Below are positions 1 through 11,683 of a DNA stretch of 64,000 nt, piece by piece. The stretch comes from Coriolopsis trogii (Eukaryota; Basidiomycota; Agaricomycetes; Polyporales; Polyporaceae). Both the position numbers and the translations under genes were made by a program. The stretch lies in NCBI GenBank assembly GCA_020543525.1, contig JAHYIO010000001.1, positions 744,001 through 808,000 of the forward strand, read 5' to 3'. Below the pieces are notes generated by a model that worked only from the letters and a program-made list of their open reading frames with translations, had not been told where the DNA came from and made no database searches. Every line of letters starts with the position of its first letter. The first letter of the stretch is position 1.

Positions 1-282
1 AGAACACGGAGGTGTAGCTCGTCGAGCCCCATCAACCCGAGGGTGAGTCTGGACAGGCCAAATGCGTGAGAGGGTGTGCAAAGAAGGAGGGCAGAGTACA
101 CACCCGGCGAAGACACCTCCTGCGAGGACAAGGCCTATGCTGAGGATGAGCTTGTACCAGAACTCGGAAGAGCCGGGCGGTTCGCCGTGCTTGTCTGTGT
201 CTGAGACGGCTGCTGCTGAAAAGAACGTAGGAGAGGCATGGACAAGCTGGAGGAGGGCGGAGAGGAGAGAGAGGAGGAGCAT
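1..282 (-). CDS. CNNM/Mam3-type (DUF21) membrane protein, N-terminal part
   Basis: Only the first two exons lie in the window. The ATG at 282 begins a hydrophobic signal-like stretch (MLLLSLLSALLQLVHA), then a polar segment and the first membrane helix (KLILSIGLVLAGGVFAG). Exon 1 is 282-104. A 55-nt intron (103-49, GTGTGT...CAG) joins exon 2 at 48 and gives GLTLGLMGLDELHLRV. This is the hallmark start of the DUF21 domain of CNNM/Mam3/CorB proteins, which act in magnesium or manganese homeostasis in vacuolar or plasma membranes. The CBS-pair and C-terminal parts would lie beyond base 1. It is divergent from the TRM2-type gene. The family call is firm; the transported ion is not inferable from this fragment. 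Confidence 0.82.
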   Translation of the reverse strand, partial: MLLLSLLSALLQLVHASPTFFSAAAVSDTDKHGEPPGSSEFWYKLILSIGLVLAGGVFAGCVLCPPSLHTLSRIWPVQTHPRVDGARRATPPCS

Positions 283-498
283 CCTCGTCGTGGTCAGGGA
301 GAGAGTGTGTGGCTCGGACTTGGGTGCACTTGGGGGCCTCAGCCTCAGCATGAGTGGCCAAGCCAGGCGCGTCACTGTCACGTGCGTCGCGTCTTGCTCT
401 TTCTCCTGCTCATGCTCCTCTCCCGTCTTCGTCTCGTCTCCTCCTCCGCCCGTCGCCTTCGCACACCGCCAGCGACGACGACGACGACATACTCGAGG
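283..498. promoter_or_regulatory. Divergent promoter region between the CNNM-type and TRM2-type genes
   Basis: About 216 bases separate the two divergent ATGs (282 minus, 499 plus). The stretch holds a palindromic CACGTG E-box at 379-384 and pyrimidine-rich tracts (CTTTCTCCTGCT, CTCCTCTCCC) typical of fungal core promoters. No clear TATA box is seen. An in-frame upstream ATG at 412 lies inside it, so part of this stretch may be translated. Confidence 0.45.
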
Positions 499-2465
499 AT
501 GGCCAGCACCCATCCCCGCCCTCGCTCGTCGTCGCCCACCCCAGATTCGCACCCTCCGGAGAAGAAACCACGGCTTGATTCTCCCCCAGAAACTGCCGAG
601 CCTATCCAGAACGCGCCGGCCGACTATCAAGCCCCTTCAGTCACTGCCTCCTCAGCCCCGTCGGCGTCCAAGAAACACAAGAAGAACAAGAAAACAGCTC
701 GCCGCCCTCCAGAGCCCTTTTCCTCTGACGATATCCTCACGAGAGAGGTCATCGCCCTTCTCGGTCTTGACTATGCTCAGTCTGTCACGAACGACAATCT
801 CGACTGGGATGCTCCATTCGAGCAGTCTACCGAGCTCGAGCTCACAGTTTCCTCTATGTCACCTTCCATAGGTCAGTCTCCACGATCATATTCTTGAACG
901 TCCATTCACCGATTCCTTCAATCAGGTGAATCACTCTCTGTTGCGTCTATCAACGGCCGAAAATGGGTTGTCGTCACTCCTCTCTCACTTCCCGGTGAAC
1001 GCATCCGTGCACGAGTATACAGACATTCCCGCCTGCATTCCCATGCAGATCTCCTAGAGGTCTTGGAACCCAATCCAGATTGGAGGGACATGTCTCGTGT
1101 CCAGTGTCGATACTTCGGCACCTGCGCCGGCTGCCAGTACCAAGTATGCGCGAATCCTTTTGGCTTCCGTCTGTGTGCTTATCTCCTTGCGCAGATGCTC
1201 TCGTATGATACCCAGCTCGACCTCAAGCGACAGACAGTTGTTGAGGCCTACAAGAATTACTCCAGTCTGTAGCGCGCTCATGCCTGCTTGAGCCGAATTG
1301 ACGCGCACGCCGATGACAGACTTGCCAAGCGGCTTGGTGCCGCCCATACAACCAACAATCGGGTCCCCGCTGCAATACGCCTATCGCACCAAACTCACCC
1401 CGCACTTCCAGCGTCCCCCGTTCTCGTTCCAAAAGGCGCAGAAACGCGGTGATACCACCGCCGAAGTGCATGGAAAACCGGACTGGCTCCAGATCGGTTT
1501 CCATAAAGTCGGAACCCGGCATGTCATGGACATCGAGGTCAGGACATTCAGGCTCGGATCAGTCATTATCTAACCCCTCCGCAGGAATGTCCCATTGCCA
1601 CGCCAGTGATCAACAAGGCCTTGACACCGGTACGAGATAACATAATCAAGTAAGCATCGTTGGAGTCGACATGTGTTGCAGTGACTGACCAAGCCTCAGA
1701 AACATTGCCAAGTACAAGAAAGGAGCAACCCTCCTGTTTCGTGATTCCTTGGCTGTAAACTCGTCAGGAGGTGCAGCGGAACCATCGTCAAGCGTCACCA
1801 CAGAAGACGATGGACATATCTGCGTCACAGACCAAAAGGCCACCGTTCGTGAACGCGTTGGCGATATGCTCTTCGAGTACACCGCCGGCACCTTCTTCCA
1901 GAACAACAACTCTGCCCTGGTCCCGCTCACATCATATGTGCACGATGCGATTTTCCCCGGCGAGGTCATCGAGGGACGCTCGAAGCCGACGCACCTCGTT
2001 GATGCTTACTGCGGGAGCGGCTTGTTCTCGATCATGCTTGCGCGGCACTTTGATCGGGTTGCAGGCATAGAGCTGTCGGCTGAGTCTATTCGTGCCGCGC
2101 AACGAAACGCTGAGCTCAACTCGCTCGACCCGGAAAAGATATCTTTCATGGCCGGCGATGCGGCCAACATATTTGACACCGTGCAAGACTTTCCCCGGGA
2201 GCACACTGTGCTCATTATAGACCCTCCTAGGAAAGGGACGGACGAGCGGTTCATCGAGCAGATGGTCGCCTTTGGAGCGGGCACGGTTGTCTACGTTAGC
2301 TGCAACGTGCACACACAAGCGAGGGACGTGGGCATGATGTTGACGAGAAGTGAAGAAAAGGCGAAGGATGGCGGCAAAAAGTACGTCTTGGAGAGCCTGA
2401 GGGGACTCGATCTCTTTCCGCAGACGGCGCATGTAGAGGCGATTGCGGTCATGAGGCTCGTGTAA
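499..2465 (+). CDS. TRM2: tRNA (uracil-5-)-methyltransferase, TRM2 type
   Basis: The product makes 5-methyluridine at tRNA position 54 using S-adenosylmethionine. Exons: 499-871, 926-1143, 1195-1264, 1320-1537, 1585-1649, 1700-2465; all phases agree, giving 569 residues. The N terminus is a low-complexity basic tail (KKHKKNKK). A CX5CX2C motif (CRYFGTCAGC) matches the iron-sulfur-like cysteines of RumA-type enzymes. Next come the substrate-fold segment GSPLQYAYRTKLTPHF, the SAM-binding motif DAYCGSGLFSI, the IDPPRKG motif, and SCNVHTQARD with the catalytic cysteine. An in-frame ATG at 412 would add 29 residues rich in Arg, Ser and Leu, like a mitochondrial presequence. It is convergent with the decarboxylase gene, 177 bases away. 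Identity is strong; the start codon is uncertain. Confidence 0.92.
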
Positions 2466-2642
2466 AGTGTCATTAGTCTACTAGTAATGTACATGCCGAG
2501 TTGAATCGAGGGAGCGTCCGCGTCCATGACCATGTAATACTAGTGTATGTGGCGAGAGCAGGTTCATGTTGAAGTACGTGGTCAGAATACGACAGGTAAC
2601 GATGGTTCAGACACCGCATCGTAAAAGTCGTGTTAACCAATT

Positions 2643-4495
2643 TCACTGAGGCGACTTCTCGGTGGTGACGTCCCCTAGCATCTGGCCAACCTTGACTTTC
2701 TGGCCCGCGCTGACGGCGAACTCAAAGTCGTGGGGCGCCTCAAAGACGAGCACGATGGTGCTACCGAGGCAGAAACCACCCATTTCGTCACCCTTGACCA
2801 GCGGCTGTCCATTGAGGATGGACGACGCAGCAGAGTAGACAGCCTCTGTGTACGTGCCCGCGGGGTGATCGCGACGCTTGCCAACGTTCGTGCGGAGCGC
2901 CTAGACACGACGTTCAGCAATGGCATATCGTGTGAGGTAAGAGATGACGTACTTGGTCAAAGTTGATCTTGATGCTGCCGACGTTTGTCGCACCGACCGG
3001 CACCATGCTGAAGAAACCATATTTCCACCGGCCGAGAAGCGCGACACGCTCGTTGAGCACGAACAGATTCTCGAGACGCTTCGCCATCCAGGGCGAGACC
3101 GAGAACAAGTCACCTGTGTCGAGCGGCGTGAGCGAGCAGACGTAGGGTGATGCGAGGATGGTACGTACCGACGAAATGACGTCTGCGCTCGACAACCCAG
3201 GCAGCGGGGCTGTGGAAGCGGTGGTAGTCGCCTGGCGCGAGATAGATGACGATGAAGAAGGTGTTGTTGCCCGGCTTAGTCCGTACGCTCGTGAAACTGT
3301 CCCTGCGGACTGCTGTTGGGCGGAGGCCGACCTCGGTGGCCATGCTCACGTCCTGAGCGACTGCCTCGGGGAGAAGCTGATCGCGGGGGACGGATGCGTC
3401 GACGCGCTCTCCGTGTTTCTTGGCGGTGGAGGACGGAGAGGAGTGGTCAGCAGAAGCAGCTTCGACTGTTGGCGTCGATGTTCCTGACGAAGATGGCGTA
3501 GAGGTGCCCAGAAGGTCTTGCAGGCTGTACTCGATGCCATTTATTTCGGCAAAGTGACGGTGGTTCACTTCTTGTATTTTCTCGTCTGGGAACTCAACGG
3601 ACGTGGCGGCAGGCCCATTGGGGCGAGCGAGGCCGAGGAGGGCGTCGAGAGAGTACGTGCTTCCTTTGACTTGTTCGATGCGACCGTCCTTGATGACACC
3701 AAAGTGGAGAACGGTACCGTCGGCTGGACTCACCTGCGGAGATGACCAATTTGAGACAGAGGACAGAGGATGTGTAGAAACAGACTCACGAGGACTGCAT
3801 CTGCGATTGGACGAGCTCCATCCTTTAGTTTTCTGTAGAAGAAGTCACCGAGACTGGCGTATGCTGTGAGGTCCTGGGGGTCTATTTCTTCCAGATTGCA
3901 GCCAAAGATGGCAGAGTAGACTTTGAAGCCGATGGGACGGAACCAGACGGGGAGCTCTAGAGAGTTGAGATAGCCCCAGACGCGAGAGAGATTACGAAGA
4001 GGGAGAGCACCAATGACATGAACCTGAGCGGGACGAATGAGATGTGAATTGTGCTGCCAGGTCAGCAGACGGGAGGGGTGAAGGCCGATATACGCACATG
4101 CCATGGACCCTTTAAGCGAATGATTTCGTGCCCATCCTCGTCAACAATAACCTCGCGAGACGCAGACTTTCTTCGATATTGAATAACGATGAGGAGGAGG
4201 GCACCGGCAGCTACGGGGAGAGGGTACCACTTTGTGGGTGTGTTTTGCCAAGCTTGCACGAGTCGCTCTGGCAGACGTGTTGGAGCAGTATAGAGGTTGA
4301 AAAAAGAAAACACTGACTGTAGAGAGGTAGGTGCGCTCCTGTGGAATTGTCGTAGCTGTTGCGGGTGTCTTGGGAGAGGAAGCGGAGGGTCGAGCGACGG
4401 ATGAACGCGCCGGAGCGAGCGAGGTGGCCTTTGAAGGCAGCTCTGCGGGTGAAGAGAGAGGAGAAGGGCGAAGAGTTGGGCTGCGTAAACTTCAT
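2643..4495 (-). CDS. PSD1: Phosphatidylserine decarboxylase proenzyme, mitochondrial type
   Basis: The enzyme converts phosphatidylserine to phosphatidylethanolamine, normally at the mitochondrial inner membrane. Exons on the minus strand: 4495-4318, 4267-4098, 4023-3790, 3733-3169, 3113-2953, 2900-2643; introns are 50-74 nt and the product is 521 residues. The N terminus is Arg/Ser-rich like a matrix-targeting signal, followed by one membrane helix ([14 protein letters not shown]). Family motifs include [24 protein letters not shown], the HFHS-like [10 protein letters not shown], and FCLGSTIVL. The LGST in the last is the autocatalytic cleavage site that yields the pyruvoyl serine. An insert of low-complexity Ser/Thr/Pro sequence sits between the SPADG and HSP motifs. 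It is divergent from the tyrosyl-tRNA synthetase gene. Confidence 0.95.
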
Positions 4496-4716
4496 CCTCT
4501 CAGACCATACATGCACCCGCTCGTCCCAGGTCTTCGTCGTCGTCTTCGTTGTCGTCGTCGTCGCGCACGGTCAGGTCAGACTCTGGCTGGCTCAGGCCAC
4601 TCCCAGTGTCCACGGACTACCCGGCCCGCCTCCCGTCGGCTAGATCTGAGATCAAGATCTGCTGTACTTCTCTCTCTTTGGCCTTGACTCACTCCTCCTT
4701 CCTCTCGACTCTCATC
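4496..4716. promoter_or_regulatory. Divergent promoter between decarboxylase and tyrosyl-tRNA synthetase genes
   Basis: A 221-base spacer lies between two divergent ATGs. It has tandem CGTCGTC units (4526-4563) and a CT-rich run just before the synthetase ATG (TCTCTCTTTGGCC, TCCTTCCTCTC), as is common upstream of highly expressed fungal genes. No TATA box is evident. Confidence 0.4.
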
Positions 4717-6311
4717 ATGGCCTCCTCACCAGACGCAAAATACGAGCTCATCACCCGCAGACTCCAGGAGGTCCTTGGAGGCGACCTGATCAAGGCCATC
4801 TTGGCAGAGGGCAGGACGCCCAAGTGCTACTGGGGTGCGTCCCTTGGCGTTTTTCATCACACCCACCTCCTCAACCTACGCTGCAACAGGAACCGCTCCC
4901 ACAGGTCGACGTACGCTGTCCTCAACTCTCTCTCTCGCTTACTTGCCAACCTTTCAGTACGGCAGCGCACATTGGCTACTTCGTGCCGCTCACCAAGATC
5001 GCTGACTTCCTCCGGGCTGGTGTCGAAGTCACTATCCTCCTTGCCGGTACGTAGCCTCCGTGTTATAGCCTGCTTAGCCCCCGTGTTTGCTCAGCCGAGA
5101 TGCGTTGATGCTGACTCCAGTGTAGATGTGCACGCCTTCCTGGATAACCTGAAAGCACCTTTGGAGCTCGTCGCACACAGAACGAACTACTACAAGAAGA
5201 TCCTCTTCGCCGTCTTCCACTCCCTCGGCGTACCCACATCGAAACTGCGCTTCGTCGAAGGCTCATCCTACCAGCTCACGAAAGAATACAACCTCGACAA
5301 CTACAAATTGTGTACTCTCGTGACAGAGCACGATGCCAAGAAAGCTGGCGCAGAGGTTGTCAAGCAGGTGGAAAGTCCGCTCCTCAGCGGTCTGCTTTAC
5401 CCTGGTCTGCAGGCTTTGGATGAGCAGTACCTTGATTGTGACTTCCAGTTCGGAGGTATCGATCAGGTATGTGCGCGGGCGGGCATCCCTCATCATCACG
5501 CTTCTCTTACACTCCTCTAAGCGCAAAATCTTCACCTTCGCCGAGCTCTACTTGCCTCGCCTTGGGTACGCCAAACGCGCACATCTAATGAACGCCATGG
5601 TCCCCGGGCTTGGTGGTGGCAAGATGTCGTCGTCCGATCCCAATTCAAAGATCGACTTCCTCGACGCCCCAGAAGTCGTACGGCGCAAAATTAAGGGCGC
5701 TTTCTGCGAGGAGGGCAACACCCAAGACAACGGTGTTCTTTCCTTCGTCAAGGCCGTCCTCATCCCTATCAGTCAACTCCGCTTAGAGCGTCTTCAGGGG
5801 AACACTGGCGCGGACTCAGACGAAGGCGAAGGTGCCACGGGCGATCAGAAACCTTTCGTACTCGAGGGAGCACCCGAGGGTACAGTGTTCTCGATCGACC
5901 GGAAGAAGGATTTCGGTGGCCCTTTGCACTACGCCTCCTTTGACGAACTAGAAGCGGACTTCGGGTCCAAGAAGCTTCATCCCAAGGATCTCAAGACCGC
6001 AGTTGCCGACGCGATCGTACGTCTACTCGACCCTATCCGCGCTGCGTTCGAACAGGACGAAGAGTGGAAAAGCACGGAGAAGCTGGCATACCCCGATCCA
6101 AATGCCAAGCCAGAGAAGAAGAAAAAGGTGCGTGTCTTCCTTTGACCTTCGAAAGCTCACGCAGTGGCTTACGAATCTGCGATAGGTCAAAGTTTACCAT
6201 CCACCGCCGCCTGGTAAGGGCAAGAACGCAAAGGCTTCTGAGGTACCTATGACGGAGTCTGCTGCTTCTCAGCATTCTGAACAGGCACATGAAACGGCAC
6301 TGGCATCCTAG
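4717..6311 (+). CDS. TYS1: Tyrosyl-tRNA synthetase, cytoplasmic class I
   Basis: The product charges tRNA-Tyr with tyrosine. Exons: 4717-4834, 4890-4910, 4966-5046, 5126-5466, 5522-6127, 6186-6311; phases agree and the product is 430 residues. The catalytic site is visible: GTAPTGRPHIGYFVP carries the HIGH-type signature, split by two 55-nt introns around a 21-nt microexon. GGGKMSSSDPNSKID is the KMSKS loop. LDCDFQFGGIDQ and YYKKILF are typical eukaryotic/archaeal-type tyrosine-pocket segments. The C terminus has a Lys-rich patch (PEKKKKVKV) and a short acidic tail. It is slightly longer than yeast Tys1, which I recall as about 394 residues. The stop at 6309-6311 is the last host coding base in the window. 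Confidence 0.95.
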
Positions 6312-8482
6312 CTTATGCATCTTGTAGTTGCTCTCCAGCTGTATACTCTGATCAGGTGATGGAAGGTGATGATAGATCAAAGTGTCATAGAGTACCCGCA
6401 GAAAACAATCAGGTGGGATTCTTCTTGCAAAGTTCCTTAGTCAATCAATAAAAATATGGCATGTCTTGAAGTTAGGTCAGATGTTTTAGATCTATATGAT
6501 GAATCTTCAAGGGACCTTCAGACCTCAATGTCTAGAAGCTTTGTACAGACTTGATGAGCCCTTCTGGCTCCCTGTTTGCTATAGGCACTTGATATTCCTG
6601 GATTATGAAGTAACATGACGTGCATTAGGCAAAAAAAAACATGCTGTGAAAGGCAAGTTATTTTACTATGCAGTCTTACTTTTTCCACAGATGTGATAGT
6701 AATTTTGTACAGTGGAATACTATACCTTCATTGAGCATTTACATTGTACAGCTATCATTTAAATCTTAGACTCCTCTTTGATTTTTTTTCACACAGTGGA
6801 TCTGAGATTTTTCAGAGAGCAACAGAGGATGGGATATCAGCATCAATGGCTTGCTCCCAACTGGGTGGCTGCAATGTTTGCAAAGCCTTATAACACACTG
6901 CCTGACACTAGCCAACCATTTGTTTTTGAGGGAGCAATATGCTATTAAGCCCAGTGGTCCCCAAAGGGGCATGTTGCATAACTTGTGACCACACTTTGCG
7001 TGTCAGATGTGCTGATGATGGGATCAGAGGATATCCCCAAAGCTACCATTTTTGTGAGGAGTTTAAACCCTGCAAGGTTTTGAGCACTACCAAAGGGAGG
7101 AAATATGCTTACGCACACTTCCAGAGCCTCAGGTGCAGCCGTGCTCTGGAAGTAGTGTGGGACTTCTCTGGTGTGAACCAACTGGCCATACTCACTAAAA
7201 CCCTCCAGCAGTAATGAGATGACTAAATCCTGGGGATGGCCCTGAACCCACACACTCTCTGCACACCTGGTGTGGGGTTGTAACTGGGTTGCTGATGGTA
7301 CTGCTATGCCATTGTGCCCCCCCACACTAGCCAACCATCCCCAATCATGCACTCTGTGCAAAAATTTTAAAGAGGAGTTTAACATTTTGACAATAGCTTT
7401 AAAAAAGCACAAAAGCAAGGGGGTTGTGGAATGTAAGTGATTAACTGGGGGTTCATACATATCCCAAGCTCAAGAGGTCAATCTAGAAACATTGACATTC
7501 TGAATTTATGGCTCTACCAGTCTGGAGACATGCACATAAACTTTGTATGGTTATGCTTACTTATATTTTGATAGCACTTACTGTAGGCTGTGTTTCTGAT
7601 TACTATATACAGTTTTCTCTATGAAACTACTGTACATTCCCATAACCATATAGTTCCTTTGTCTTCCTATGCATTTTATACTGCACCAGAAATATCTAGA
7701 TCTTATGTCTGACTCAGAATACTCTCAGCTCTTACTCATTGTCCTATAGTTAACATATAATTGTCTTTGTTGCTTACTCACACACTCATCCCTCCAGTAT
7801 ATGCAGTCTATTTACCCCTCTGCTCTTTAGTCATTCACTCACTAACTGAAGAGTAAGTCCCACTCGTCACTTATAAATTTACTATACTTTATTTACTAGT
7901 AATTGTAGGATCCCTTTGTGTGGCTTACAGATACTGAACTATGCAATATAGTCATTTGCTTACTAACTCAAGATCTCCCTTTGTGTGACTTACAGGTTGT
8001 TTCAAGCCTTCTAGGTTCAGAGTTTATGATAAGTGCCCGTATAGATAGAGAACCTCACACAGATATGCAATTCTTAAGCATGCATGATTTAAGTCAGATA
8101 ATGTTGACAATCTAGCCCTCTAATGCATGCAATAGTGAAAAATTGCTGATCACAAATACACAATGAATGTAGTAGCATGGCATGTTTATTAATAAGAGTC
8201 TCATATATAGGTAATCAAATATATTGTGATATGTAGCGGACATGAGGCAGAGAGAAGAGAGAGAATATGCAATCAAAAGGCAGAGTGAGAGCATGCAAAA
8301 AAGAGACAGAGTGAGAGTGAAGACAACAGGGAGGGAGTGCACAAGTGAAAACAAGACAGAGGAAGAATACTACAGAGTAAGCAAGGGCAGGCAAGAATAT
8401 CAACAATAGCTGATAGACAAGGATGACATAGTGACAATACTCACTTGTGGCTTTGTTATCATAACTGCCTTTGCTCTCCTAC
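6312..8482. other. AT-rich intergenic transition into the transposon island
   Basis: Composition changes sharply after the synthetase gene, from GC-rich coding DNA to AT-rich sequence. I see no conserved gene. A minus-strand open frame of 171 codons (6945-7460) contains a possible cysteine-bearing C-terminal end but matches no family I know; part of 6,800-7,450 may be a decayed repeat. Bases 8230-8400 are purine-rich with repeated GAGAG and AGACAGAG units. The last bases before 8483 include CCTAC, the left copy of the target duplication of the next element. Confidence 0.4.
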
Positions 8483-8700
8483 TGTAATAGATCTTGAGGT
8501 TAGCCTGGTTCACGCACACCCGGTATACGCTGCACCAGTCTCTATATTGAGAAGTGCGGTATACGATGGACGTGGTGAAAGGCTGAGTGCCATCACCATG
8601 TTGGCGCGCATCAAATAGATGCATGCTCCATCATACCCGATATGGTAATATACATATGTCTCTAATCTAATCTCATCCTGAATTATCCATACATCTTACA
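8483..8700 (-). repeat. 3' LTR of Gypsy 1
   Basis: A 218-bp terminal repeat with TG...CA ends, nearly identical to 20363-20580 and to the solo copy at 23203-23420. It is the 3' LTR because the element reads leftward and the polypurine tract abuts its right edge. Confidence 0.95.
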
Positions 8701-8712
8701 TCCCCCTCCTTC
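8701..8712 (-). other. Polypurine tract of Gypsy 1
   Basis: On the minus strand this reads GAAGGAGGGGGA directly before the 3' LTR TG, the expected plus-strand primer of an LTR retroelement. Confidence 0.85.
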
Positions 8713-8995
8713 AGAACCCACTTAGGGTTCTTGATAGTCCAAGAATATAGAGTAGATATTATGAGATGAATAGAATACGGCATACTAGTGGTACGTTTGC
8801 AAAAAGTCCGAGTGCGAGACCTGCGAGATGCGCGAGCGATATGCGTGAGGATAACCATGGAACCATGAGCAAGGGAGCGACCATGGCGACGACCAAGATG
8901 ACGACCAAGAACGACCGAGGGAGACAGAGCGGCAATGATATACTTAGACAACACGCAGCGCTCGGGTAATGAGATGCGTGCCGTCCGCGGCAGGT

Positions 8996-11683
8996 TCATG
9001 CAGAGGGGGGTGTCTGCATTGTACCTGAGGCTTCGCCGGTGGTGTTTAGTCCTCTGGCAGCCTGGGGTTCGTTGTCTGTGGTCGACGGACCTTGCGGACC
9101 TGCCTCTGTCTCCTCGTTGCCAGCCAGGGGGTCAACCTGGTCGTCGGTCATCTGAATGTCCTGCGCGGTGAGTCCCAACACCGTAAGCCTCATGTCTGCC
9201 TCACTAGGGACGTTCTGTGGAACGTCTCGGAGGAAGATGGGGAGCTCTGGCCATGTCTCAAAGGCGTGAGGGTTGCGCCCGTACCCTTGGTTGCAGTACA
9301 TGCGCGCGTCGGCCTCCATCAACGAGATGGTCCGTGCGGTAATACCGCAATGTGCAATCCACCACGCGATACTGGCCTCGGTCGCGTTGGTGGGGCTGGC
9401 CGGGTACGGTTGGATGTTTTCGTGAGGGGCCACGGGATAGTGGCCCCGTTCGATCAATGTGCTGTAGTAGCCGTAGACTGAGAACATCCTCACGATGCGG
9501 TCGAGGAGCGTTGCGCAGTGCTGGGCGGACTCATCTGTGCGCTGTGGTGGCAGCAGTGTCTTGAGGGCCAGGTTCCCCTCTATTTCAAGGAGGTCCGGCG
9601 CCGCTCCACTAGAGCGTTGCAGGGGTTGCGGGATTGAGGCTGGGTACCTCATGTAGTACTGCAACCACGTTGCGGGCGGGTCGCTGTGCGTCGGCTGCTT
9701 CAGCCCCGGACGCATGTCGAGCGTCGCGGTGACACCCTCTCGCTGCGCCCTCCTCGCTTTCTTCTCCGACCTAGACATTTGGTCGCGAGTGCCACTCCAG
9801 CCGTCCTTGAGGGTCTTCATGCCCGGCACTACCCGTAGCATGGGGTTGGTGTCGTACTGCCTAATCAGGTCATATACGTGATGTAGTGTGCCCCCTTGCT
9901 GGTCGCGGGCGTGCTTCATCAACGAGCGAGCCTGTGCCTCAGTTAGAGGCAGGTAGTCGAAGAACTCATCGGCCAACCTGACCTCAGTGTGCGTCGGCAA
10001 GGTCGCCTCCGCTGGCCATTCGGCTGTCCTCGCTCCCGGCAGTACTTCTGCAGGAAGGTTGGCGGTGCCGCGAGGGGTTCACAGGTCCAATCCCGCCATC
10101 CTGCGAGCTTCCTCTGTATGAGATACTTGGAAGACGGGGGCACCACACCCTCGGCTTTCGTCTCGCGCCTCCGTCCGTTCCCGTTTCCTCTGCTTGAACT
10201 CCATACAAGCCTTGGCTCACTTGGCCTCGGCGACACGCTCGTTGTGGGTCTTGGCAACGGTGTCATTGTCCTCGTCCTCCCATTCTGAGAGATCCATCTC
10301 GCGCGCATCTATCTCGATGCACAGCGTCTCGTCGTCCATGTCCACGTCCTCAGTGGGTATCGCGCTGGACCTCACTGTTGACGGTCCTGCGGTGGATGGT
10401 CCTGCCACCGATGACAATGGCGCTGCCGGTGAGGAGGCGGTGTGGGACGGCCCAACCGAGGCGGTAGTTCGGGACGAACTACCCATCGGCTGGTCCGACC
10501 ACGCGCCGCCCTGCGTCCGTGAGAGTCCGGGTTGGCTCGGGGGAGAGCGACCTCGCGGACGTGATAGTCCTGGCGCGTCGTCGTACGGAAGGGTGGTTGG
10601 GTGCAACGAAGTCGAAGACCGCATTGACGGTCTCTGACGACGTGATGTCGTCAAGCTCTGCCCCACGTATCCCGATGGCGGTAGCATGGAAGCGGGAGGG
10701 GGGATCCTCTGGGGGTACTGCTCAGAGTCCAAGCGCAGCGGGTCATCACGGAGGGGAGGAGGTTCGTGGCGAGAGGTTCCTCGCGCAGCGTCGCACTCTA
10801 TGTGAGCGCAACATGGCAAGCAAGACCGTTCTCGGCGCGCGCGGTTGCTCAACTCCTCCTTGAGCCGGTAATACTCACTTTTGTAATCCTCTGCTCGTTC
10901 CTTCTGCGCGTCGTACGCGTCCCATACCTCCTGTAGTTGATATTGGAGGTCCTTGACCTCCTCCTCCAGCCGTCATGCATCCTCTCGCAGGCGACTAGTC
11001 GTTGCACTGCTCCCCTCCCCCCTCCCCTCCTGCCAGCGTTGGAAGTGCTGGTAGTACGTGGCCTGCTGGTCCGCGCGTGCCGTCTCGTGGGCTTGACGGT
11101 ATTGGGGGTCGGCGCTGGCAGCCTGGACGTGCTGCTAGTACGTCGCACAGACCGTGCACTGAGGGTCGCGATGGACCATGCACATCACTTCACGATCCAT
11201 GCACGACCACTCTAGTGTGGTCAACAGCGGCATGAGGGGTGGCATGTTGGGGCGGGCAGTAGGGGCAGGAGGGAAGGCGGGGTTGGCCTGGGTAGGGAAA
11301 GTTGGGGCGGGGTAGGGCTGGTTGGGGAACGGTTGGGTGGGGTACCCGTATTCCACGCCGAACACGCTAGGGTACGCCGCCGCAGGTACGACATTGTATC
11401 TGGGGTCGGGTGCAGCCTGTTGCGGAAACGGCTGCTGGGAGGGGCTAGGGTACGCCGGTTGCGGCAGGTACGCTGGCTGCAACTGGTAAGTCGCGGGGCC
11501 TCCTTGGCTGCCCATTGGAGGTGGGTACTGGGGGGCAGCGAGGGCAGGCATGCCCGTCTGAATCGACGGGACTCCTGGCCCCATCAGCTGTTGTTGCTGT
11601 TGCTGCTGTTGTTGTTGCTGTTGTTGCTGCTGGCCATCTGAATCGATGGCCATGGGGTTGGGGACGTGGGTGTTGGTGTTCAT
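8996..11683 (-). pseudogene. Gypsy 1 extra ORF (ORF3) between pol and 3' LTR, unknown function
   Basis: This is one reading frame of 2,688 nt, about 895 codons, in the same sense as gag-pol but a different frame. The ATG is at 11683. It is broken by in-frame stops near 11135, 10972, 10217 and 10078. The N terminus holds a run of about 15 glutamines and a Pro/Gln/Tyr-rich tail. A predicted coiled-coil segment follows (RLEEEVKDLQYQLQEVW, KERAEDYKSEYYRLKEEL), then a Ser/Pro-rich acidic linker (EDVDMDDETLCIEIDAREM). The last 330 codons (10000-8996) look globular. I see no signal peptide, membrane helix or env-like furin site, so it does not look like an envelope gene. Most stops fit CGA to TGA changes. 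The family is unrecognised. Confidence 0.7.
11590..11637 (-). repeat. CAG/CAA trinucleotide run encoding polyglutamine
   Basis: A run of mixed CAA and CAG codons on the minus strand inside the extra ORF of Gypsy 1. The codons are interrupted rather than a pure microsatellite, which argues for some past selection on the protein. Confidence 0.85.

Noticed and set aside
6945..7460. 171-codon minus-strand frame as a gene
   Set aside because: No recognised motif, no splice or promoter signals, and it lies in AT-rich decayed sequence; kept only as a note in the intergenic entry.
8996..11683. Envelope gene for Gypsy 1
   Set aside because: No signal peptide, membrane helix or cleavage motif is visible in the extra ORF.
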